In this document: positions 39,501 through 51,600 of the stretch, in pieces
Layout: every line of letters begins with the position of its first letter
Position numbering within the stretch: the first letter of the stretch is position 1
Translations under genes and position numbers: made by a program
The notes under the pieces: generated by a model
What the model was told of the DNA's origin: nothing
What the model saw: the letters and a program-made list of their open reading frames with translations, nothing else
The model's database searches: none
Source: Setaria digitata
Lineage: Eukaryota; Nematoda; Chromadorea; Rhabditida; Setariidae
DNA: 64,000 nt
NCBI GenBank assembly: GCA_003640385.1
Contig: RCAB01000007.1
Location: 372,001-436,000 of the forward strand
Direction of reading: 5' to 3'

Positions 39501-42500
39501 ATCCCAAAAGCACTCCTACTTTAAATGCCGATGATATTTGTTTTAAAAAAGCTATATCTGTACGACCATTATACCTTATTTACCAATGATACTTCACTGA
39601 CTTAGACTGGAAATTTTCGAAGATGGAAGAGTATTAAGCTATTGTGTAAAGCTACACTACGAAATCCTAAAATGTTGTAGGAATGAATCATATTGACAAA
39701 TTCTGTCAAACATCTTAAACGATGGATAGTTCACTTAGTTGGGATAGAGAGCGGTAGCATAATCATGCGGTATGAAATAACTGCAGGCTATCGATCACAA
39801 AATTCTTCTAAAACTTCCGCAAAACAAATAAAACAAATATGTATTTCCTGGAGTGGATCTTTAATCTGATTATGCAAAACCTCATTAAANGTCATGCGGT
39901 ATGAAATAACTGCACGCTATCGATCACAAAATTCTTCTAAAACTTCCGCAAAACAAATAAAACTAATATGTATTTCCTGGAGTGGATCTTTAATCTGATT
40001 ATGCAAAATCTCATTAAAACAGCAAATAAACTAACTTTTACTACGTAAAGTTAAGCAGAAGATGAAAGCCTCACTTCGCAAAGTTACTGAGGGTCAATTG
40101 ATATTGTGACAAAAGTTCTGATTGCTGCTTAGTACTTAGAAGATGGGCATTCATTTGGGCCGTTAAATTATCAACAACACAGTGCTGCTGACGAATGGGA
40201 TCACCGCGAGCCTGCTGTAACATTGTCGCAAACACGGACAACAATTGAGTGTTATTTAGTGTGCTGGAGGCATTTGTTGTAAGTGACCCTTTCGGTGGTG
40301 ACGTTGATAACGATGGGCTCCACCCCTAGAAAGAAAATAAATGATATTTTATTGGCAAATAGACACGGTCCCTTTTCATGACATGAAGAAATCAAAAAGA
40401 TTTTATATTACAAGTCTCAAGAACACAGTAGTCACAAATACTGAATAAATAATTAGAAATGAAAAACTCACTGTTTTTGAGGAAGTCGAACAATCTCGAG
40501 ACTTAGTCACAGATACGAATGAAAAGGTAGCATCCGATGTAGCAGACTTTTCACTGCCTTCTTTAACTGCTGGCTGTCTAGCACCAAATGATCTAGCAGC
40601 GTCACTACTTGTCGTATTTTTGACTCCGATGAGTTGTTCCTTCTTTTCCACTGTCAATGTCTCAATAGGAGATCTTGGTGATGAATCCGAAACAACCGGT
40701 GACGAGGAAACCGTGATGACAGACGAAGATGAATCATTTGAACCACATAATTTTTCATCATTTATACAACGAGGTGCTTCTTTCGTTTCACTCGCTGGTT
40801 CATCCGCATTAATGTCAGAATCTGACGTAGCATTTGGCTGGAAAATATTGCAAATTAGAAAAGGTAAATTAACAGATAATTTCCATGTTTATGTACACAA
40901 TTGTACACCACCATAGTCCTTTACCAGCAGCAAATCATTTGTCTCGCGCACTTTTTATCACAAAAATTATTCGGTTGAAAGACAAGATGCATAACTTTGC
41001 ATAAAGGAAGACTTTTTACCTAAATCATAGAAAAAATATTATATCACACGAAACAATGTCAGACCACTGAAATTAGAAATGAGGTAGATTGACAACTAAA
41101 AAAAAACACCGACTAAATAATTCTTATAAAAATGTTGGCGGATACAGACTGTTATTACCAGCAACCATTTTTTTAAACTAACTTCATGACGATCCCGATG
41201 AGCCTNACACCGACTAAATAATTCTTATAAAAATGTTGGCGGATACAGACTATTATTACCAGCAACCATTTTTTTAAACTAACTTCATGACGATCCCGAT
41301 GAGCCTTCATACGAATATACAATGAATTTCGTTGCACACAGACCCAGTTAGCCAATAAATCAAATATTCGTGTCTTCTGTTGATGATTAAAACATTCTAG
41401 CGTGCACTGCTCTTCAATTCTATAAATGAACATATGCAAATGGCATAAAGGTCAGATTCTCAACAGAAATGCTGATATTCACAACAAATACCGTGTAAAC
41501 AAAGCGAGAAAGAATTTCTGAAGGCATGAGCAACTATTTTCTCCTTCTCACTAGTGAACGTCATAATGATCACTTCCTTCAAGATATTGGATACAATGTA
41601 AAATTTCTTAATCCTTGTGATGTCTGCACATTATGGCATATTGCAAAGTGAGTTTACTGAATAGTTATCAATTCAATTTGACGGACTCAAACCTTATGCA
41701 AAGATCAACCAAACTAGGTGGAAGACGAATTTTTTTATTGGGTGCACCATATTCCTTCGTTTTTTGTTTGTATGTGTCGATCATTGCTCTCAATCTATCC
41801 GACATTATTGGCATTTGTTTGTGCTAGAATCCATAAATCATAAAAGAAAAACTTAAGGAACAAAAAATAAAGATGATAATTGGTGGGATTTATACGAGGA
41901 TCCTATTCTATGAAATGTTTTCAATCTTAACTCTTATGGGATGATAACGCTACAGTTATTCTAGTTAAAAAACTAACCTGTACTGTAGAACCAGGAGGTC
42001 TCCCAGGTGAGCGCTTTGGAATAGCTGCAGAAGATGAAGCCATAGCTAAACCTGAACTAGAAGCCACATCTGGTTGCGGTACCTTCTCAACAGGTGGTGT
42101 TAACGGTTTATCGATATCAGTATCATGTTCGACTGGTGCAGTTTTCTGACAAATCTGTTAGAAAAGTCAAATGCAGCCAACACCAAATTTTGCCATCAGC
42201 CATGTCAGAAAAGGTAAAAGATTTAAGAAAAAAACCTAGTACCTCCTTCGCAGAAATTACATTTTCCAAGCCTTCCACAGATTCCACTTCTCCTCCTGTC
42301 ATATCTTTCAAAAACCCAGCTAAATCCTCATCAGTCATTTCAATAGTTGCCCTCTTCGCTTGTGGTTTCAGCCTAAAATAATAGTAGGAAATAATTCTCG
42401 TAAGAAAAAAATATTGGAATCTAATAAAGATGACGAATAAAACTATTAATCATATTGCCCTAACATGTGATGTAAAACCCAACCACTCATTCATAATCCA

Positions 42501-44221
42501 CAGAAGTAACGATTGCCGATAAAAAGAGCAGTAAAGTTGGAAATCTAGAAGACCCAACTACGATATGAAGTACATCAACATAGATCTAAATTTTAAATCA
42601 AAATTATTACTTCTTTTTCACGCCTAAAGCAGCTTTCACAGTTGGCGACTGAATCTTCGCCATTGGTGGCTGCCCCAAAAGACGTCGCTTTTTAATGTAC
42701 TGTTGCGTGAGTAGACGACTGCGAGCCGTGTCACCAGGTTTTGCAGTAGGAGCAGCACCAGATGATGACAATCGAATCGGTGGAGGAGGATTTGATCCTT
42801 TTGGAGAATCTGTCAATGAAGTGCTACTATCGACAGGTTGTTTTGTAGGTGGGAAAAAGCATGTCCGCTTGTTATCACCTGCTTCCTCATCGCTTGAAAT
42901 TCTGCGTCTCTGAAAATAATTATAAAATGTCAGGACCAGCCAAGAATCTTTAGCCAACCAGTGAATCAATTCAAGATAACATTCCGATAAGAGTGAACAA
43001 TATTTTTAGTTGCAGAAAAATTAAGCAAAGAATTTAGGACATAAAAGATGATGGAATAAGAACCACTTCTAAAACTGTGTTATCTTCATCGAATGATGTC
43101 CGGATTGTGGCTGCTTTTTTATTAATCACAAGCTCTCACCATACCTTTTCCACTGTTTTCTTTTTGCCTACTGTTTCCTCAATATCACTATCTCCGTCAT
43201 CTTCGGCATACTTCGATTTAAATTCCAATTTTCCTTTGTTAACATAAAAACCTCCTCGTGCAGTATCCAAAGCAGATGGCACATGTTCGTCATACTGAAA
43301 TTATTGTTATATAGTTTAAGTGACATAAGTATGATGAAATATTAAAGACCTATGTTGAAATAAGTATTAATGCAAATGATTACAGCTTCTGTGTCGTCAA
43401 TAAATGGATCCGTGAGATCGTAACCAGCCGTTTTGTCCATGTAATCATCGGCACAACCAAATCGAATCTTGCGGCCATGTTTGTCTCTTTTGCCGCCCTA
43501 AAATGGGCAACTAATTTTAAGTTTAAATATAATTCCGTCAGATGATCGAGATAAATGAAAAAATAAAACTTACATATTTTTGTTCCAGCCTTCTAACCAA
43601 CTCTTCTGCTTCACGATCATGAAAGCGCTCATCTTCGCCACTCGATTCATCCTCTTTCTGAAATCGCACAATTTTATCAAAAGCTAAACATAAAAATCCA
43701 AGTGTTCGAAAAATCCAACTAATTAAACAACATGCAATGCTCGCTATGAGAGAGCAGCCGAAACATATTTCAACAAAAAAACAAATATGACTTATTTTAC
43801 CAGAGAAATTCTCTAAATCAAATATGCAAATTTTTATCAGTATTTAAAAAAATATTTTCGATAATTCTTTGATTCGAAGAATACTCTCCAGGTCATTGTG
43901 TCTAAAAGAGGGGAAATGGAAGACATTCTCTGAATGACACCAAAACACTTTTCTGAATGAGAATCTACTTCGGGGATAAGAATTCATTTCAGAAAGCAAT
44001 ACTGATGATTTTACTTGACGGGACGAATCGCAGATAAGTTATATAAGGAACAGGTAGCAGAGTACGCGCAAATCGATTACCAGGTATTCCTTGCAAATTT
44101 TTTCGTAGTCGAATTCAGGATATGACTTTTTAGTAGGCTTAAACAAATCCAGTGTAATGATACTGTATTTTTTCCGAACGTGGTGCTGTTTCTTCTTGCT
44201 CCCCCCGAGATTCAGATCCAT
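33582..44221 (-). CDS. Ubinuclein (HIRA complex subunit, Hpc2-related domain)
   Basis: Ubinuclein is the HIRA partner in replication-independent histone H3.3 deposition. Exons in transcript order: 44221-44081, 43657-43574, 43497-43384, 43294-43145, 42909-42611, 42372-42243, 42145-41978, 41823-41693, 41419-41284, 40837-40472, 40325-40075, 39212-39065, 38920-38842, 38769-38715, 38595-38536, 38268-38128, 37886-37782, 37368-37131, 36759-36664, 36454-36335, 36183-36142, 36027-35956, 35876-35793, 35360-35286, 35146-35054, 34775-34510, 34410-33582 (TAA). The 4473 nt keep frame throughout: 1490 residues. The Hpc2-related domain (about 96-140) has GYDLTDPFIDDTEAYDEHVP then GGFYVNKGKLEF. The ubinuclein middle domain follows (MSDRLRAMIDTYK..., later RFVWTDSLR). 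After it come a charged helix (about 985-1060), an acidic segment, and a Ser/Gln-rich C-terminus ending in polyQ. KRSPGRPPGS resembles an AT-hook. The donor at 35955 is GC. The join at 37782 is least certain. Two N-joins duplicate exon edges (36625, 41206). Confidence 0.9.
33628..33655 (-). repeat. CAA/CAG trinucleotide run (polyQ) in the ubinuclein C-terminus
   Basis: Plus-strand (TTG)n with one CTG encodes nine consecutive Gln near the ubinuclein C-terminus. It is coding, and likely length-polymorphic. Confidence 0.85.
36571..36711. repeat. Direct duplication around N at 36625 (likely contig overlap)
   Basis: 36571-36624 repeats 36658-36711, including the 3' end and donor of ubinuclein exon 36759-36664. 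Only the right copy is a complete exon. The N sits at the end of the left copy. Confidence 0.8.
39315..39427. repeat. Direct duplication around N at 39370 (likely contig overlap)
   Basis: The about 55-bp segment 39315-39369 recurs at 39373-39427 with one clear difference (CCATTAGG versus CCATCAGG). It lies in a ubinuclein intron. Confidence 0.75.
39772..40016. repeat. Direct duplication around N at 39890 (likely contig overlap)
   Basis: The about 118-bp segment beginning TCATGCGGTATGAAATAACT recurs just after the N with a few substitutions (GCAGGCTATCG versus GCACGCTATCG). It lies in a ubinuclein intron. Confidence 0.78.
41105..41309. repeat. Direct duplication around N at 41206 (likely contig overlap)
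   Basis: 41105-41205 recurs from 41207 with one clear substitution (GACTGTTATT versus GACTATTATT). Both copies carry the donor and last bases of ubinuclein exon 41419-41284; the left copy is a truncated exon edge. Confidence 0.8.
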
Positions 44222-46772
44222 ACTACCTGTAGCGCAATTAATAGTACATTTTGTCAGAAGCTTAACACATTACTTGAGTGCGTAGAAATAGTGGACAATA
44301 AACGGCTGTCGTATGCCGTTTCTTCCTTCAAATTAATCAAAGTTAAAGGGGAATTCCATGATATTTTGAAACTCTATGTTATTTTTAATTACACCGTACC
44401 AACGGTCAGCACTCTTTAGATAGTTTCGACAAAAATAGCTACTTATGAGAAGCAAAACATTTTATATACTTGCGTGAGTGCATGCAACTCTGATCAAGAT
44501 AAGCGACGAAATCTCGGTAGTTGTGTCAAACAAATCAGAGGTGGTTAGTTCAAGGACTCGGTTGACCTTACCGATTCTGAAATTACACGAATCATACATA
44601 GCTCCCAACTGGTCAGACACCTTCCTACTTCGTTATTTTCTGTTTGTTTTCCCGTCAAGTCCTTAATTTCAACCTTGCCATCCCAAAAATACAAGATCCA
44701 ACCCCTCTCAATAACCTCTAGCAATGTAATAGAACAGTTACGGGCATGTAAATTTCATTACGCACCAATCATAGTTACAGACCATCATCAAGTACATGTT
44801 TTGCAACGCTAACGTCTCACGTCTATCATCTGTGGTAGATTAGATTAGTCCCCGTGGCCTTGCGCGGATTTTTGGATGCGATTCGCATGGCTTTGCGTGA
44901 AAGGAATAGACGGCATGTAATTATCTCTCAATCACTGAATATTTCGAATGGAAATTTCATATTCGAAGGACGAAGCTCTTTGAAGTAGAAGTCTGGACTA
45001 CTGCTCAAATATAGAGTGTGCAACTCAAAGTCTTGTCTAGTTTCAGTAGGAGAGTTGATGAAGCGTAAGATTAGGTTAGATTAGCAATTATTCATAGCTA
45101 ATGCAAATTTTTGAACGAACTTCACTTTATCATAGAAAATAAGCTTCATGAAACAGGATGTGAATCGTGCCTTGAATTGACTGGACAAAAGTGATTGGTT
45201 TCTAATTATTTTTATTAAGAACGATATGAGTAAAGTTTTCGGTTGAAAGATAGGCCACTGATGGATCAAGTTCGCAGAAAGTATGTTACGGTGGCTACTG
45301 TTACGACACTAACATTTGCAAACAAGTAGTCAATCTGTTCTTGTACTTAATCGGTTAGCATGGCAGTGTGAGAGGGTTTAAGTAACTTTAAGTAATCTAT
45401 AGTGCATTTTTGTTAGGCTGATGGGGTTCAGGATACCAACGGCATATCCGAAAGTGGTGTTACAGGCCTGTCCCAGAAGTCGATTTGATATGACCATATA
45501 GCTAATATAGGTGGGTCTGATATGATTACGTAGTTGATGTGCATAGATCGATAATATATTGCTAATTGGTAGTTAGTTATTTATTAGACAGCACTGGTAC
45601 TTTCTTACGCATATCATTAGCACTGTGCCCTACCATTTCCTTACCCTTTTGTTTCGAGGAGTTTTTTTGCTTTTTTTATTGTATGCGACTTTTCCTTTAA
45701 TTGCCAAAATATGTAAATCTCGACTGTACACGTTAAAGATAATGACTCGTGTGGGAAAAATTAAATAAAAAATGAATTTGTGAATTTACTTCGCCTTTTT
45801 CGAGGAAAGAAAGAACGAAAAACAGATATTTGATAGGTAACGAAGGTCTATAATCTTCAAAACTTCTTCAGTTCGGTCCCTTTTATTCGGCTTGTCATTT
45901 CGTAGAAAGCTACAATTCATCAAAAATATTGACTTCAAGCCGAGGTTGGGAATTACTATATCCAACATTACCGAAAAAAAATCGTGAAGCGGAATAAAGG
46001 TTTCCTGAATCAGATCACGATATGGGTCATGTTTTAATCTATTAGTTCAACTGTCGATGCTTCTTGGGAACTGGCGATGTAGAAGTAAGCATAGGCTTAT
46101 CTCACCTTATCATGTCTGGAAATTACTAAGCTTATGTTACATAAGTAGTAAGACTTCGCTGCGATAATCTTACAATGTACAAGAAACCCCTCGTCAACTC
46201 CTCGTCATTTACTTTCTCGTATCACTTTTTAATTAGCTATGGAACATCGAACTTTGTGTCTGTTCAGAAGCTTTATTAATGAATGCCTTTTGCAGTACGG
46301 AAGACGTCTCGTGCAAGTTGTGCACTCGAATACACGACCCTTCATGAGCTTCATTCACACTTCAGGTTCCATTCGACTGTAGAATCCATATATATCCCTT
46401 CAACTTCATAAGTTAATCGGGATCAAGACTTCAGTATCTGGCCTCTGGTAATGAATGCAATGCAACCAGCTTTCTTTTTCTCATATATCTTTACTTAATT
46501 TTCGAAATTAAGTATGAATATCATGGAAAGTCGGGAACAAAAAAGCAAAAAACTGAGATTATATTCTTGAACAGTCGCGCTCTACCAGAACAGTATGAAT
46601 TATAGTCGGAAATATGTAACTTTTGTTCTTTTATTCACAACAAAATGAGATAAAGTGTAAGAAACGGAAAAAAGATAAATGGGTAAATTACATAATGAAA
46701 TACACTGGTATACCTCAAACGCTAGTGTCCTTGAGAAATATCATATCGCTGATGAGTATGCTGCGAGAATTA

Positions 46773-46807
<35 letters not shown>

Positions 46808-48603
46808 GTGCCAAACAAAAAAACATTACAATGATTTCTTCATCAAATTATGATAATACAGAAATGGAAGTTCTTGAACAAATGAGGTTTAATGAAATCA
46901 GCCAGACATTTCAATCCAAAATTACAGGTGCACTTAATACAAGTTTATTCAACATCTCCAACAGTCGGGTTGCATATTTACTGGTCGGATGAGTTCCAAA
47001 ATGCGACAGAATACTTTCTAGTTTTAGAGATATAAACGATTAATCAATTATTTTTAAACAAATTTAAAACTGAAGTTCGAATAGTAGGCTTCGAGCTGAA
47101 GCTTAAATCAAAACTCAAGTTTTTCGGTTTTTGGGTGGGATAAGTCAAATAGACTATAATCGTAAAATTAACACAAGCTAGCAGCGTTTTGTACAAATCA
47201 AAGCAAAGTAGAGTATTAAAATATTAGGTGACAAGTAAGATAAAGTGCACGGAAAAGAACTAGATGATCAACGAAATTCATGAAGATGAGTCGAGAAATG
47301 CTCACGGCAGCGCTAAGTATTGACAGAAGCCAGAATATTTCAAGACGTTTTCATTTCATCTATTTATTAATTACATCATTTAATTAGTGGCGCTGTTGAA
47401 GAAAACATTACTCTAACTTCGCCATTATTAAGATAAAAATAATTGCAGACCTGTAAAAATTGTAAGGGCTACTCCTTGGTGAATATTCAATTAATTTTAC
47501 CTTCCTAAAAATCTTCATAGGCAAATGGCTACCGATCATCTCTCAAGAAATGGAAACTTTAACAAATCCTGTGTACTATTAGCTCGTAGAATGCTACACG
47601 TCAAATGATAATTAAGCTTAAGCACCACCAAGAAGTAGATCATAGGAATATTGAGTATTCAGAAACAAGCCCTTTTAAGCCTGATATTTACAATATCATA
47701 CATAAAAATTGTTCTAAAACGAACATAAAAATTTACATGAGAAGGCCGGAAAAAGTAGTGATTTGTACGAACAAGGTAGTAATTCAAAATAAAAGGCTAA
47801 CAGTTCGCGAAGAAAAAAAGGAAAAGCCATTATGCCGCACCTGTGACCATAAACATTAAGCATTTCAAAAATGGAAGAAACCGATATAGACCAATTAACT
47901 GCACTTTAATAAAATTATGGAAACTTACCTACTTCTTTCTTCAGAAATGAAAACCCCAAAATCCGGACATCTTTTAAACCGCTATGCTGACCTACTGAAA
48001 TTGTTGACCTCTGAATCAGCAGGACACTAAGAAACGAATTTTCTGCGCTGTAAAGAGCTATAAAATACATACGGATACTTGCCATAAGATTACAACAAAC
48101 TCATATTTATATTAGATCTCTTCGAAATTCATTCTACAGTATATTATTTCTTAATCCCGTGCCTCAGCAGCATATCATACCATAATGGAATGCTTCATGA
48201 AGAATCAACAGTGAACGCTACTGTCAAAAACTTAATATCAAGAGACGCAAAATGCAAAAAAACCGGAACTGTAAATGACAACAAAAACATTACCTAAATT
48301 TAACAATAATAGGGTATCGATAAAGCAGAAAAAAAAAAAAAAAGGATGGATACAAGAAATAGAAGCAAGCTTTAGACACTCCAAATTTCACATATGCCAC
48401 TTAATTTTTTCTTTGAATTACTGTTATAAGATAAATACTTTGAAATAATTCTGGAAACTTTTCTGAGACTGGGAAAGTTTGGGGAAGCTATAAAGACTTA
48501 TTTTCCAAAATCAGCTCGTCTTCTATTATGAGAAAAGAATAATAAGTTATTAATTTTTTTTAATTGATTGCGCAGAAAAGTGCCTGAATTGAAAAACTGG
48601 TGA
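44222..48603. other. 4.4 kb spacer upstream of ubinuclein
   Basis: No exon I can support. It contains a long A homopolymer at about 46776-46804 and scattered open frames of 60-84 codons without family resemblance (for example 47605-47859 on the plus strand). It must contain the ubinuclein promoter and the LRR-2 3' UTR. Confidence 0.5.
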
Positions 48604-51600
48604 CTATGCATTGTTGAAACGAACTCGTTTCTTCCCAGTACTTCCATTTATGTTACCGTTGTTACTGATTTTAATATTGTTATCAGTGTGATTCGGTACG
48701 ATTAATGCACTTTTCATACAAGTGGATAATCGTAACTGCCCGTCGTTTAGAAGCGGTTCTTTCGGTATACTAACAGTGTTACATGTTAGTAACGGCTCGA
48801 TGCCATTTTCAGACGGCAATGATGTCGTTGAACCGTTCGGTATAAGCTGTCGAAGGTCTAAGGGTACTCGTCGTAATGGATATGACAGTTTTTTCATGCG
48901 TCTTCCTGAAAGAAAAGAAGCAAAAATGAAATATACATCAAAAGAAGGCCACGAAAGTGACCATTTTTTTAAAATGATGAACATTAAGGACCACACAACT
49001 TACCATCTTCAACGTACAGCAAGGCTATTGCAATCAGAATGAGTAATGAAACGACGGCAAGTACGCTTGCAATAACAGTTATCCAGACACTATGCTCTTC
49101 CTCCCTTTCATGTTCCGTAGTGCAAACTCGTGATCCAATACATCCCATGTTACCATCGACCACATTTCGATCGCCAATTGACAACAGCCAATCTGCTAAC
49201 CATTCCTCACCGCAAATACACTGCCACAGATTATCTAGAACATGAATACGCTCTTTCTTGAAAAGTGAGAAAAACTAGGTTCATATATAGAAGAAATATG
49301 GAGTGGTAAGAAGGCATCAAGAAATTTGTTAAATAAAGAGATTAAGTTGCTTCCATCATTAAGAAATCAAAGAGTCATTCAAAGTAACAAAGAAGGCGAG
49401 GAATACATCTCAATTTTCCCTTCTCATGAATAATGCGAATAATTTTTTTCATAAAAACAAACGAGTGATTTAAAAAAATTGTCCCTTTTCCCCATAAAAA
49501 AAAAGGGCAATTCATAGCAAAATGAACAAAAAAAAAAAAAAAATACAAACCCGAAAAGTCCACGACAGTGAGTTGCTCAACATTGAGATCATCGAGCAAT
49601 CGTCTGGGCAAATATAAAAGGCGGTTATGATTGAGGTAAAAACGTCTTAAAGACAATCCATTGAGCGCTCTGCTGTGTATCTGAAGCATTTTTTCTTTTT
49701 TTTTTTTCTTTTTTTTTGAGATATAAACTAGTGTTTACAAAAGTACGAGGAAAGCTGAACAAATTACTGAGACCTTCGATAAAATGAAGCGTATGATAAT
49801 TAGCATTTCAGTGCATAATTTTATGTTTCGACAGATATGATTCATATAGAAAAAAGAGAGAAAAAAAAAAGAAAGAAATAGAATGTAAAATCAAGCTCTG
49901 AGTCGAACTTTCAGGATTACGATTTCAATGCCAAGTAATTAATGACCTAACGTTTTATTAAGAAAGTAACTGTCGAAACTTCTAAAATTACACACATCGG
50001 AAATAAATGAAATAAATGCAATATCATCAAATTCATTGGTAAAAAAAGAAAAATAAGAATTACTGACCTCTTCAATCTGATTATGATCAAGTGCTAATAA
50101 TTTCAATGAAGTTAACGCGCTGAAATCGTGCTCTCCGACGCGTACTAAATTGTTGTTCGACAAATACAGTTTGGTGAGTTTCTTCAGGGGTCGCAAGAAG
50201 GATATATCTGCTGCAGAACAATCACTCATTCAAAGATACTGAAGTCATAACAAATCTAGTCTACCTAATTTCCTCAAAATACGCGAAATACGAAACTATG
50301 ATGGTCCTTAAAAAGATGTGAAGATAAGTAAACCAGTAGTCCTACTAGTTAACTTTTCGAAGGTTTTCCTGTTGTTCTTAATAGTAAACGGAAGCAAAGA
50401 ACCATCAAAATAAAAGAAGTACCAGTTCCATCATCGCTTGCTACCGAAATGAGTTGATTATTTTGTAGCGAAAGTACTGTAATTTGATGTATTGGCTCGA
50501 AAGCCCGCGCTTCGATTTTTGCAATATTATTCGCTGCCACCGAAAACGTACTAAGCCTAAAAAAAATTAGGTAGAAAATTTGGCAAACATTCAACACTGA
50601 CAAACGTCACATCAACTACTTACACTACAGTGTTAGTTTACGTAAATTTATTGTTTCATTTAGAATGAAGAACGTTCTGCTTATAGTGAACCAGTTTACT
50701 CTTGTATAAAAAGTGGCAAATTATGACTTTAATGTAAGTGTTGGTAAATACGGCTCCTCGTTATTCAACCTAAAGATGAAGTGGAAAGAGAGAAAACAGA
50801 TTTGTACCTGACGCTTTCACCCAATGAATGTAAGTCACCATTGAGTATTTCAGTGATAGAGTTTCTATCTAAACTTAATAAAGCCAGACTGCGCAGATCA
50901 CGCAAGGTAATATTTTTCATTGACTGGATGCTGTTGTTGTTCACAAATAATTTTTCCAATGACTTCAATCCACGAAGATCAACCCGTGAAATATGATTGT
51001 TTCCTGCAGTGGAGGTAAAATTTTACTGCAAACATTTTAATGGTTCAGCTAATGTTCTATATGTGAGTATATGCATTTCATGAATCACTGTTCTCAAATT
51101 TCATTTATATAATTAACAAGGAGATTTATATTTAAATAAATGAAAAAAAAAGTATGTTGTTTCTAATCCTTTATACGACTTAGATATCCTACAGATTGAC
51201 ATAAAATTTTTATTAATTCTCAGTCATATTGAAAAATCATAATTACCAAGATTCAGATACTTCAAATTTTTCAACTGTGCGAAGGCATTCCAATCAACAA
51301 ATAAAATATTGTTGCTTTGTAAATTGAGTGTTTCCAGATTGTTCAGGCCACGAAAAGTACCACTAAAAATTGAGCTTCGCAATAAAAAAAAAAAAAATGC
51401 ATCGATTGAATTAAAACCTTCAGGTACAATTCTTAAAAGCAGCAAACACTAAAACAGCAAAAAATATTACCAGTTACGCAAATAAGTGGTACGACCTGGA
51501 AATTTAACTTCAACTTACACGGATATATTCATCAGTTTATTGTTCGCTAGATTCAGTGTTTTTAAATTGCTCAAAGAGGCAAAAGCACCATTTTCGATAT

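Noticed and set aside
40620..40916. Plus-strand 98-codon frame
   Set aside because: Antisense to ubinuclein exon 40837-40472, whose phase and neighbours are consistent.
41633..41827. Plus-strand 64-codon frame
   Set aside because: Antisense to the ubinuclein middle-domain exon 41823-41693.
47605..47859. 84-codon plus-strand frame starting with ATG
   Set aside because: Lys-rich, low-complexity, no homology, no poly(A) signal nearby; compatible with chance in the 4.4 kb spacer.
48722..49042. 106-codon plus-strand frame
   Set aside because: Mostly antisense to the LRR-2 tail exon; no independent support.
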